Positions 1-5,312 are shown, numbered from the stretch's first letter. The stretch is 5,312 nt of DNA from SUG2458 sp051872335 (GCA_051872335.1 JBJEDT010000054.1:1-5312); one strand, 5' to 3'. Notes: generated by a model from the sequence alone, not told the origin. Translations and numbers: made by a program.

Positions 1-10
1 AACATATTTA

Positions 11-48
11 TAGAATTTAATTTGTCAAACTAGAATTTACTTTGGCAA
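11..48. repeat. Two-copy imperfect direct repeat, 20-base period
   Basis: TAGAATTTAATTTGTCAA (11-28) is followed two bases later by TAGAATTTACTTTGGCAA (31-48). The two copies match at 16 of 18 positions. A spacing of 20 bases is about two helical turns, so both copies would face the same side of the DNA, as expected for paired protein-binding sites. The array may continue to the left of the window, although bases 1-10 do not look like a third copy. A remnant of a mobile-element end is an alternative, with no direct support. Confidence 0.6.
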
Positions 49-92
49 TTCACAACTTTATCAAATTTACTAAATGTAACAAAAAAAATATC

Positions 93-115
93 ACATTATC
101 AAAATTTGATAATGT
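93..115. promoter_or_regulatory. Perfect 23-base dyad, candidate operator of the winged-helix regulator
   Basis: ACATTATCAAA (93-103) and TTTGATAATGT (105-115) are exact reverse complements around a single central A (104). The dyad sits 31 bases before the GTG start of a gene encoding a DNA-binding protein, which is where an autoregulatory operator would be expected. Read on the minus strand, the hairpin is followed within four bases by a run of eight T (complement of 81-88), so it could instead be a weak intrinsic terminator for transcription entering from the right; no minus-strand gene in the window needs one there. The symmetry is certain and the function is inferred. Confidence 0.5.
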
Positions 116-134
116 TAAGTTCTATGATAAAAAA

Positions 135-142
135 GAGGTGAT
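135..142 (+). promoter_or_regulatory. Ribosome binding site that fixes the GTG start at 147
   Basis: GAGGTGAT closely complements the 3' end of 16S rRNA and is well spaced from the in-frame GTG at 147-149. It is the reason for preferring this start over the upstream TTG at 42, which has no such site and would force translation through the dyad. Confidence 0.75.
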
Positions 143-146
143 ATAC

Positions 147-362
147 GTGAAGTCAAGTAAATCACAAACTTTACTTTATTTATATGATTTATTTTTTGAA
201 GGTAAAAAAGTAATGCTAGAACATTTTTGTTCAGAATGTAATATTTCAAAACAAAGCTTTCATCGTTATATTAGTGAACTACGTGCATTCTATGCTAATC
301 ACTACATTCCAGCAGAGATTGTATATGTTCGTGATGGTAATTACTATTACTTAAAAAAATAA
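147..362 (+). CDS. Small stand-alone winged-helix DNA-binding protein (DeoR/WYL-type N-terminal domain)
   Basis: This gene encodes a 71-residue protein starting at GTG, with a strong Shine-Dalgarno at 135-142. The chain resembles the N-terminal winged helix-turn-helix domain of DeoR/WYL-type regulators. A first helix covers about residues 6-17 (QTLLYLYDLFFE). The helix-turn-helix spans about 22-50, with the recognition helix in SKQSFHRYISELRAFY (residues 34-49); this fits the family pattern of Arg-rich helix followed by 'LR.(F/Y)'. A wing strand follows at about 57-69, ending in the aromatic-rich NYYYL. There is no WYL or other ligand-binding domain after it, as the protein stops right after the wing. 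It is therefore a bare DNA-binding domain, possibly an autoregulator of the dyad upstream. It could also be a fragment of a longer regulator, but it has its own start and a clean stop. The class assignment rests on pattern recognition; the target is unknown. Confidence 0.65.
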   Translation: MKSSKSQTLLYLYDLFFEGKKVMLEHFCSECNISKQSFHRYISELRAFYANHYIPAEIVYVRDGNYYYLKK

Positions 363-388
363 ATTCTTTTAATTATTTTTTCTTCTTT

Positions 389-394
389 TATAAT
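389..394 (+). promoter_or_regulatory. Possible -10 element before the peptidyl-prolyl isomerase gene
   Basis: A perfect TATAAT occurs 20 bases before the ATG at 415. No good -35 sequence sits at the usual distance, and a start about seven bases downstream would leave only a very short leader beginning just before the Shine-Dalgarno. In DNA this AT-rich such a match can arise by chance, so this is a weak call. Confidence 0.25.
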
Positions 395-401
395 TATATA
401 T

Positions 402-407
402 AGGAGG
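402..407 (+). promoter_or_regulatory. Consensus ribosome binding site of ppiB
   Basis: AGGAGG lies seven bases before the ATG at 415. This is a full-strength Shine-Dalgarno and fixes that start. Confidence 0.85.
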
Positions 408-414
408 AAAAATA

Positions 415-885
415 ATGATTAAATTAGAAATTCCAGGTTATGGAGATATTACTTTAGAATTAGATTATGAACACGCACCAATTTCTTCAAAGAATTTTGA
501 AGATTTAGTAAAAAAAGGATTTTATGATGGATTAACATTCCATAGAGTAATTAAAGGATTTATGATTCAAGGTGGATGTCCTCATGGTACAGGTACTGGT
601 GGACCAGGATATACTATTAAAGGTGAATTCAAAGAAAATGGTGTAGATAATCCTATTAAACATACTCGTGGTACATTATCCATGGCAAGAGCATATGATC
701 CAAATTCAGCAGGTTCCCAATTCTTTATTATGCATAAAGATGCACCATATTTAGATGGTTCATATGCAGCATTTGGACATGTTGTTGAAGGTATTGAAGT
801 TGTTGATAAAATTGCTTCTACTAGAACAGGTGCAAATGATAGACCTTTAGAAAGAATTATAATTGCTCGTGCATATGTAATTTAA
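415..885 (+). CDS. ppiB: Cyclophilin-type peptidyl-prolyl cis-trans isomerase
   Basis: The gene encodes 156 residues, forming one complete cyclophilin domain with no signal peptide or membrane segment, so a cytoplasmic protein-folding enzyme that isomerises peptide bonds before proline. Active-site landmarks are clear. FHRVIKGFMIQGG (residues 42-54) carries the catalytic Arg44, Phe49 and Gln52. LSMA (88-91) and GSQFFI (100-105) supply the pocket Ala91 and Phe104. YLDGSYAAFGHVVEG (112-126) forms the C-terminal part. The tryptophan that binds cyclosporin in eukaryotic cyclophilins is Tyr112 here and the pocket His is Tyr117; such replacements are common in bacterial members. The length is normal for short bacterial PpiB-type enzymes. 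A consensus Shine-Dalgarno sits seven bases upstream and a strong hairpin terminator follows. The gene looks monocistronic, separated from the small regulator by 52 AT-rich bases. Family assignment is secure; the symbol is by family. Confidence 0.95.
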   Translation: MIKLEIPGYGDITLELDYEHAPISSKNFEDLVKKGFYDGLTFHRVIKGFMIQGGCPHGTGTGGPGYTIKGEFKENGVDNPIKHTRGTLSMARAYDPNSAGSQFFIMHKDAPYLDGSYAAFGHVVEGIEVVDKIASTRTGANDRPLERIIIARAYVI

Positions 886-898
886 TTAAAGTTTTTAT

Positions 899-930
899 AA
901 AAGTTAAGAGATGATCTCTTAACTTTTTTC
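899..930. terminator. Intrinsic terminator between convergent genes, possibly bidirectional
   Basis: AAAAGTTAAGAG (899-910) pairs perfectly with CTCTTAACTTTT (916-927) around the loop ATGAT, and the right arm runs into six T (924-929). On the plus strand this is a good intrinsic terminator for ppiB. On the minus strand the same stem ends in only four T before mixed A/T, so it would be weaker for the dapL-type gene. The stop codon of that gene (complement of 919-921) lies inside the stem, so the hairpin serves both sides of the convergent junction. Confidence 0.85.
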
Positions 931-2067
931 TTTTATAAACAATGATATTCGTTTTTCAAATTCTTCATAAAATTTTTCTTCATCGTCAGTTTCATATGTT
1001 AAAGAAAAACGTAGATATTCACCAGCATCATTATAAGGAATAGCCACTATTCCAAAATTATTTAATAGGGAAGATGCCATTTCAAAAGAGGATATATTAT
1101 CAAATGTTTTAACATATAGAAAAAAAGTTCCCTCAGGTTTTCTTAATTGGAAATGATATTTTTTAAAAATTGAATAAATACGATTTGCACGATTATGATA
1201 TTTGATTCTTAAATTTCTTGATATTGAATAATTGCTAAGAGCTTCAATCGCAGCATATTGAATACCTAGAAATTGCCCAGAATCAAAATTATCTTTGAAT
1301 CTTTCATATTTTCTTGCTATTACTTCATGAGCTAATAAAAATCCAATTCGATAACCTGTCATATTATGTGACTTTGATAATGTAAATAATTCAATAAGTT
1401 TATGATAATCACTTTCAAGAGAAAAAATCGATAATGGCTTCTTAAAGGAAAAATCTAAATAAGCAGCGTCATTAATAATGTAAAAATCATATTTTTTTGC
1501 TAATTCAATAAGTTTTTTATAAAACTCTTTAGTTGCCACAGCACCTGTAGGATTATTAGGATAGTTTATTTGAAATACTTTCGTCTTTTTTAAAATCCAT
1601 TTAGGTATACTTTCTAAATCAGGTAAAAAGTCATTTTCTTCTTTTAGAGATAATTCGTAAATATTAACATCTAATAATCTACTTACATTAGAAAATACAA
1701 CATAACCAGGTTTGGTAGTAATTATTGTATCTTTACGTTTACATAATAAAAAGACAAGTATAGATAAAGCTTGTTTAGTTCCCATTGTTAAAGCAATATT
1801 GGAAACATTTTTATTAATATAGAAATGTTCTTTTAAATATCTAACAGCTTCACTTTTTAATAAATCAAGACCATTATCTGCATATTTATGTGTTTCTACT
1901 AATTTTAGACTCTCAGTCAATTTAGAAATGATTTTATGATCTGGCATTGTTTTATCTTCACCAATACCCATATCAATTAAAGGATATTTTCCTTTATATT
2001 GTGCTTTTAAATTATGAATCTCTTGGAATCTATTTTTGGTAATGTCATTTTCTTTTTTAATTTTCAT
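919..2067 (-). CDS. dapL: Class I PLP-dependent aminotransferase, probable LL-diaminopimelate aminotransferase
   Basis: The gene encodes 382 residues, full length for a fold-type I aminotransferase. The PLP-site landmarks are all visible: Tyr62 in KYADNGL, the phosphate-binding GTK at 96-98, Asn171 in NYPNNPTG (168-175), Asp200 and Tyr203 in NDAAY, the Schiff-base Lys232 in LSKSHNMTGYRIGF (230-243), Arg240, and the carboxylate-binding Arg353 in YLRFSL. The segments SKSHNMTGYRIGF and DSGQFLGIQYAAIEAL (262-277) are of the type seen in LL-DAP aminotransferases, which form LL-DAP from tetrahydrodipicolinate and glutamate. The gene follows asd and dapF with an 11-base overlap, which strongly suggests a DAP role. 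Alternatives within the same superfamily are an N-acetyl- or N-succinyl-LL-DAP aminotransferase or an aspartate aminotransferase; sequence alone does not settle the substrate. The N-terminal motif is unusual (GIGEDKTMPDHKI) because it lacks the usual Pro-Asp-Pro pattern. The Shine-Dalgarno before the ATG is weak, so coupling to dapF is likely. Confidence 0.8.
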   Translation of the reverse strand: MKIKKENDITKNRFQEIHNLKAQYKGKYPLIDMGIGEDKTMPDHKIISKLTESLKLVETHKYADNGLDLLKSEAVRYLKEHFYINKNVSNIALTMGTKQALSILVFLLCKRKDTIITTKPGYVVFSNVSRLLDVNIYELSLKEENDFLPDLESIPKWILKKTKVFQINYPNNPTGAVATKEFYKKLIELAKKYDFYIINDAAYLDFSFKKPLSIFSLESDYHKLIELFTLSKSHNMTGYRIGFLLAHEVIARKYERFKDNFDSGQFLGIQYAAIEALSNYSISRNLRIKYHNRANRIYSIFKKYHFQLRKPEGTFFLYVKTFDNISSFEMASSLLNNFGIVAIPYNDAGEYLRFSLTYETDDEEKFYEEFEKRISLFIKEKS

Positions 2068-2752
2068 AAGTTCTTATTGTTTTAACATAGCTATTTAAAA
2101 ACATCATATCCTCCTTTAAAACAATTTTAGTTTTACCACCACGAGAAATAATGTCATATTTAGTCAAATAAATATTTAAATATTTTAATAAATAATAAAA
2201 ACTTATAGCCGCGCTACCACAACTCGAGGTATAGCCAACTCCTCGTTCATATGTTTTAATTTTAAATTTATTATCTATGATTACTTGAGATATATTACAA
2301 TTTGGATATTCTTTAATATCATTATTAAAAATTGATTGAGTGAATTCCTTAATAATTCTTAATAAGTGAGTATTTCCAACATTAATTAAATAAAGATTAT
2401 TTCCTAAATCTTTAAAATATATTAAATTAGGAATCATTAGATAATTTTCATTTTTTTCTTTAATAATTAAATACTTTTTATGATTAAAATAAACATTTGA
2501 TGCTTGGTTATTCTCAAGAATTAATTGAGAAAGACCTAAAAGTCCATTACCACAAAAATTTGCTTTAGAACCATCTTTATTAAATAATTCAACATAAATA
2601 TTATTACCCTTACTTTTTTTATAAAAAAATATTCCATCACTTGATGTCTCACTTTTATCTGAACAAATAATATTAGGTTTAATATTTTTTTTGTATTTAC
2701 ATTCGGTGTATAAAAAGATATTGTTATTTATCGAAAGTTTATTAATTATCAT
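2057..2752 (-). CDS. dapF: Divergent, short diaminopimelate epimerase
   Basis: DapF interconverts LL- and meso-DAP without a cofactor, using two cysteines as acid and base. Both are here: Cys67 in FNKDGSKANFCGNG (57-70) and Cys178 in ERGVGYTSSCGSA (169-181). Other expected substrate contacts also appear: an N-terminal Asn (NNNIF, 9-13), Asn58, GNTH (126-129), Asn153 and Glu169-Arg170-Gly171. The protein is odd in three ways. It is 231 residues, clearly shorter than the roughly 270-280 of typical DapF. The conserved Arg that closes the CGNGxR signature is Leu72. The second motif reads GVGYTSSCGSA where GxGETxACGTG is usual. Its DNA is also more AT-rich than glgA, with many Asn, Lys, Ile and Tyr codons. 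Its start overlaps the asd stop (ATGA) and its end overlaps the next gene by 11 bases, so expression is coupled. The reading frame is intact. Another DapF-fold racemase is the alternative, but the neighbours favour DAP epimerase. Confidence 0.8.
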   Translation of the reverse strand: MIINKLSINNNIFLYTECKYKKNIKPNIICSDKSETSSDGIFFYKKSKGNNIYVELFNKDGSKANFCGNGLLGLSQLILENNQASNVYFNHKKYLIIKEKNENYLMIPNLIYFKDLGNNLYLINVGNTHLLRIIKEFTQSIFNNDIKEYPNCNISQVIIDNKFKIKTYERGVGYTSSCGSAAISFYYLLKYLNIYLTKYDIISRGGKTKIVLKEDMMFLNSYVKTIRTYEN

Positions 2753-3750
2753 ATGATTTTAAACTCAACTAACTTATAAAATATAGATAATGAATTATAT
2801 GCGGCACCACGGATTAGATTATCACTTGTTACAAAAAATGTAAGAGAATATTCACAATTTAGATCTTTTCTTAATCGACCAATTCCAATTTTTGTTGTAT
2901 TCTTTACATCATCAAATGTAGGATAATCTAAATCATTAAAATATTTAATATATGTATTTTCTTTAAATAGTTTTTCAACATATTTAATATCAACTTTATC
3001 TTTGAATGTGACATATAAAGAAGCGCCATGTCCAATTCGAGTAGGAATTCTAACACATGTTGATATTATATCAATATTTTCATCATGAAAAATTTTTCGG
3101 ATTTCATTCATAATTTTTAATTCTTCTTTCGAATAATTACTTTGAGAATCAATTTCATCAACAACTGGAATGATATTATTATAAATATTTTTCTTTATTG
3201 AGTTGCAATTTGGTAGTACCTTATCACAATCAAGTCCTATGTTTTCTTTTGCTAATTGGTTTAGAGCATCTTTCCCTGCTCCTGATACAGATTGATAAGT
3301 TGATGTTATTATTTTTTCTATTTTATAAGCATCGTGAAGTGGTTTTAGAGCTAATGCCAACATAATAGCAATACAATTAGGATTACAAAAAATAGAAGAA
3401 TCCATTAATAAATCATAAGGATTTACTTCACATACACTTAAAGGTACATTCTTTTCTAGTCGATAATAACTTGAATTATCAATAACTTTGGCTCCTTTAT
3501 TTATAAAAAGTGGGGTGTATTTAGCACTAATTTCATTACTACAGCACATAAATGCAACATCAAATTTTTCAACACTGTTTTCATCTAATTGAGCAATATT
3601 AAAACTCCTTTCACCAACAGTAATTTCACTTCTTTTTGTACCAAAAAGTGTAATATCACTATCTTTATAAAAGGAGTTACATAATAATTTTAATAATGTT
3701 ATAGCAACGAGTCCATGACCACCAATAATAGCAATTTTATAATCTTTCAT
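2749..3750 (-). CDS. asd: Aspartate-semialdehyde dehydrogenase
   Basis: Asd reduces aspartyl phosphate to aspartate semialdehyde with NADPH, the branch point for DAP/lysine and for threonine and methionine. The 333-residue protein has the expected order: an N-terminal Rossmann nucleotide site (IAIIGGHGLVA, 6-16), the catalytic Cys126 in NPNCIAIML, the substrate motif STYQSVSGAG (150-159), NNIIP (191-195), Arg234 and His241 in RIPTRIGHG, GRLRKD (291-296) and the C-terminal NLIRGAAYNS (311-320). The Rossmann loop is unusual, GGHGLVA where most family members have GATGAVG, but its first glycines are kept. The length is normal. A Shine-Dalgarno (AAGAGGA) sits six to seven bases before the ATG but within the loop of a hairpin whose stem contains the start codon (3743-3778). 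The stop overlaps the dapF start by four bases. It begins the DAP-pathway part of the gene train. Confidence 0.93.
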   Translation of the reverse strand: MKDYKIAIIGGHGLVAITLLKLLCNSFYKDSDITLFGTKRSEITVGERSFNIAQLDENSVEKFDVAFMCCSNEISAKYTPLFINKGAKVIDNSSYYRLEKNVPLSVCEVNPYDLLMDSSIFCNPNCIAIMLALALKPLHDAYKIEKIITSTYQSVSGAGKDALNQLAKENIGLDCDKVLPNCNSIKKNIYNNIIPVVDEIDSQSNYSKEELKIMNEIRKIFHDENIDIISTCVRIPTRIGHGASLYVTFKDKVDIKYVEKLFKENTYIKYFNDLDYPTFDDVKNTTKIGIGRLRKDLNCEYSLTFFVTSDNLIRGAAYNSLSIFYKLVEFKII

Positions 3751-3778
3751 ATCAATCCTCTTAAAAAGATATGAAAGA
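3743..3778 (-). promoter_or_regulatory. Hairpin sequestering the asd start codon
   Basis: On the minus-strand transcript, TCTTTCATATC (3778-3768) pairs perfectly over 11 bases with GATATGAAAGA (3753-3743), around a 14-base loop. The loop carries the Shine-Dalgarno AAGAGGA and the 3' arm contains the asd ATG (3750-3748). No T-run follows, so it is not a terminator. The arrangement suggests control of translation initiation, for example melting by ribosomes finishing glgA or by temperature or a protein. The pairing is seen directly; its role is inferred and the stem is mostly A-U. Confidence 0.5.
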
Positions 3779-3794
3779 ATTAAAATAATTATTA

Positions 3795-5231
3795 TTACTT
3801 ATTCATTGCAGCTTTATAAATATTTAAATATTCGTTAGCAGATTTTCCCCAGTCATTATTACATGCATAAGCATTTTTTCGTAATTTTTTAAATAATACT
3901 TCATTTTGAAAACAATAATTTGCCCAACTTACTGTATTACAAATTGCTTCTTTTTCGTAAGCATAGAATCCAAACCCTGTAGCAATGTTTCTATTATCTT
4001 GAACATAAGGTATAACTGTATCATTTAATCCACCAGTCATACGAACTAAAGGAATAGTTCCATATCTTAAAGCAATCATTTGACCAATACCGCATGGTTC
4101 AAATAACGATGGCATTAAGAATATATCACTAGCTGCATAGATCTTATGCGCAAGAATATCATTATATCCAATATAAATTCCCATTTGATGAGGATATCTT
4201 GCTCTTAAGCCTTCTAATTCTTGTTCAAAGTTATATTCACCACTACCTAAAATAACTAGAGAACAACCCGTGGCAAGAATTTTTTCAGCAGCAGCAATAA
4301 CAAGCTCAGAACCTTTTTGCCATGTTAAACGAGATACCATTCCATATAAAGGTTTAGTATTTTGATCTAAATGCATCTCTTCAAGAAGTTTTTCTTTATT
4401 AAAACGTTTTCCTATTGTTAGAGTTCTTTCCTTATAATTACGATAAATCTTATCATCTTTTTCTGGGTCAAATTCACTATAATCAATTCCGTTTAAGATA
4501 CCACAAAAATCATAACGTCTTAATTCTAAAACTGTATGTAAATCATGTCCAGAATCAGGAGATAAAAGCTCTTCAGCATGTGTAGGACTTACGGTTGTGA
4601 TTTTATCACAATACATAATAGCAGCTTTTAATGAAGAAACAGCTCCATTATAACGTACTTTACCAGAAGTATATAATTCATCACTTAATCCATAATAATC
4701 ACCTAAGAAATATGGATCAAACATTCCCTTAAATGCTGGGTTGTGAATTGTTAAAATAAATCTTACATTTTTAAATGCTTTATCATTAGCATTTTGCTCT
4801 TTAATAACAACTGGTAACATACCAACATGCCAATCATGACAATGTATAATATCAGGTTTTAAGTCTAACTCTTCAATAACTTTTCTTGTTGCTAAAGTTA
4901 AGAAAGCAAATCTTTCATTATCATCATCATAACCATACAAATTTTGCCTATTAAAATATTGAACGTTACCTATAAGAATATAAGTAATTCCATCAATTAT
5001 TGTTTCATATACTTCACATTCTTGTTTTCTCCATGCAACATCAACTTTATATTTTGCAATTGGTTTAATATTCGCTTCGAATTTATTTCTAATCGATTGA
5101 TAATAAGGCATAATAATATAAACCTTGTGTTCCAATTTTACTAGTTCTGCTGAAAGTGCATGAACGACGTCAGCTAACCCTCCCGTTTTAGCAAGAGGGG
5201 TAGACTCACTACTAGACATAACTATATTCAT
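3795..5231 (-). CDS. glgA: Glycogen (starch) synthase, ADP-glucose dependent
   Basis: GlgA is a GT5-family, GT-B-fold glucosyltransferase that adds glucose from ADP-glucose to the end of an alpha-1,4-glucan in the cytoplasm. The 478 residues match the usual family length. The N-terminal domain has the ADP-glucose site KTGGL at 15-19, HDWH at 132-135 and HNPAF at 163-167. NGID at 247-250 leads to the C-terminal domain, with SRLTWQKG (300-307; Arg301 and Lys306) and the catalytic-cleft segment FEPCGIGQM (377-385) with Glu378, then TGGL (399-402). No key residue is missing. The gene starts three bases after the stop of an upstream glgD-like frame and has no nearby Shine-Dalgarno: the closest, AGGAG, lies 14 bases upstream inside that frame. 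An in-frame TAG excludes an earlier start. Together with glgD this is part of a glycogen operon continuing outside the window. Confidence 0.96.
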   Translation of the reverse strand: MNIVMSSSESTPLAKTGGLADVVHALSAELVKLEHKVYIIMPYYQSIRNKFEANIKPIAKYKVDVAWRKQECEVYETIIDGITYILIGNVQYFNRQNLYGYDDDNERFAFLTLATRKVIEELDLKPDIIHCHDWHVGMLPVVIKEQNANDKAFKNVRFILTIHNPAFKGMFDPYFLGDYYGLSDELYTSGKVRYNGAVSSLKAAIMYCDKITTVSPTHAEELLSPDSGHDLHTVLELRRYDFCGILNGIDYSEFDPEKDDKIYRNYKERTLTIGKRFNKEKLLEEMHLDQNTKPLYGMVSRLTWQKGSELVIAAAEKILATGCSLVILGSGEYNFEQELEGLRARYPHQMGIYIGYNDILAHKIYAASDIFLMPSLFEPCGIGQMIALRYGTIPLVRMTGGLNDTVIPYVQDNRNIATGFGFYAYEKEAICNTVSWANYCFQNEVLFKKLRKNAYACNNDWGKSANEYLNIYKAAMNK

Positions 5232-5234
5232 AAA

Positions 5235-5312
5235 CTAAATAATATCTCCTTGTTTAACATAAATAGGATTGGTCTTTTTACCTTTTAATTCCTTAACACA
5301 TAAAATACGAGA
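5235..5312 (-). CDS. glgD: C-terminal end of a glgD-like ADP-glucose pyrophosphorylase subunit (partial)
   Basis: A minus-strand frame open from the window edge ends in TAG at 5237-5235, giving 25 residues that finish LKGKKTNPIYVKQGDII. The pattern (Leu, Gly, a Pro-x-x-Val and a final Gly-x-x-Ile) fits the beta-helix tail of GlgC/GlgD nucleotidyltransferases, which end just after such a strand. In many Bacillota glgD lies directly before glgA, so GlgD, the non-catalytic or regulatory partner of GlgC, is the best reading. Only the tail is visible, so GlgC or another protein cannot be excluded. The final codons also contain the AGGAG that may serve glgA. Confidence 0.55.
   Translation of the reverse strand, partial: SRILCVKELKGKKTNPIYVKQGDII

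Larger units (their letters stand above)
1..146. other. Non-coding leader region upstream of the small regulator gene
   Basis: No supported gene lies here. The reading frame of the downstream small protein is open back to a TTG at 42, but there is no ribosome binding site before that TTG, and the stretch is filled by repeats. The region holds a two-copy direct repeat (11-48), an A-run (81-88) and a perfect dyad (93-115), followed by the Shine-Dalgarno of the gene starting at 147. I could not assign a convincing -35/-10 pair. It is best read as the promoter and operator region of the regulator gene; that role is inferred from position and symmetry only. Confidence 0.55.

Noticed and set aside
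42..146. N-terminal extension of the small winged-helix protein from a TTG at 42
   Set aside because: There is no ribosome binding site before the TTG, the stretch overlaps a direct repeat and a perfect dyad, and a strong Shine-Dalgarno precedes the in-frame GTG at 147.
354..381. Terminator between the small regulator and ppiB
   Set aside because: AAAAAATAA and TTATTTTTT can pair, but the stem has only A-T pairs and a ten-base loop. This is expected by chance in such AT-rich sequence and too weak to call.
3751..3794. Lysine riboswitch or T-box leader controlling the DAP genes
   Set aside because: The gap is only 44 bases, far too short for either, and no matching conserved core is visible.
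4944..5144. Plus-strand reading frame of 66 residues
   Set aside because: It lies wholly antisense to well-supported glgA coding sequence, has no Shine-Dalgarno and shows no recognisable protein pattern.
919..5231. Mollicute-style genetic code with TGA read as tryptophan
   Set aside because: Tryptophans in glgA and in the aminotransferase gene are TGG, TGA acts as the asd stop, and the genes are full length under the standard code.
1..5312. Defence system, prophage, CRISPR array or other new multi-gene system
   Set aside because: All long frames match housekeeping or biosynthetic families; I found no spaced repeat array, transposase, integrase or toxin-antitoxin pair.

Overview
The window is AT-rich DNA from a low-GC Gram-positive bacterium (Bacillota). 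Supporting this are strong Shine-Dalgarno sequences, A/T-ending codons, a glgD-glgA pair and a diaminopimelate (DAP) pathway cluster. Trp is written TGG in glgA and the aminotransferase gene, so the code looks standard, and a DAP route implies a walled cell or lysine synthesis rather than a wall-less mycoplasma. A lineage near the Erysipelotrichales or RF39-type Bacilli is plausible, but that is a guess from style alone.

Layout. Bases 1-146 are non-coding and hold a 20-base-period direct repeat and a perfect 23-base dyad. They lead into a 71-residue winged-helix DNA-binding protein (147-362, +, GTG start). A 52-base gap with a consensus ribosome binding site precedes a cyclophilin-type peptidyl-prolyl isomerase (415-885, +). 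A strong hairpin at 899-930 separates it from a convergent minus-strand gene train that fills the rest of the window.

Read on the minus strand, the train is: the last 25 codons of a glgD-like gene (5312-5235), glgA glycogen synthase (5231-3795), asd aspartate-semialdehyde dehydrogenase (3750-2749), a divergent dapF diaminopimelate epimerase (2752-2057), and a dapL-type class I aminotransferase (2067-919). glgD and glgA are 3 bases apart, asd and dapF overlap by 4 bases, and dapF and dapL overlap by 11. Only the 44-base glgA-asd gap breaks the train, and it contains a hairpin that places the asd start codon in a stem and its Shine-Dalgarno in the loop.

Function. Asd makes aspartate semialdehyde. 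After DapA and DapB, which are not in this window, an LL-DAP aminotransferase would convert tetrahydrodipicolinate directly to LL-DAP, and DapF would epimerise it to meso-DAP for peptidoglycan or lysine. GlgD (with GlgC) and GlgA belong to ADP-glucose and glycogen synthesis. I see no phage, CRISPR, insertion sequence or defence system. The most interesting points are the start-codon hairpin at asd, the divergent short DapF, and the operator-like dyad before the small regulator.
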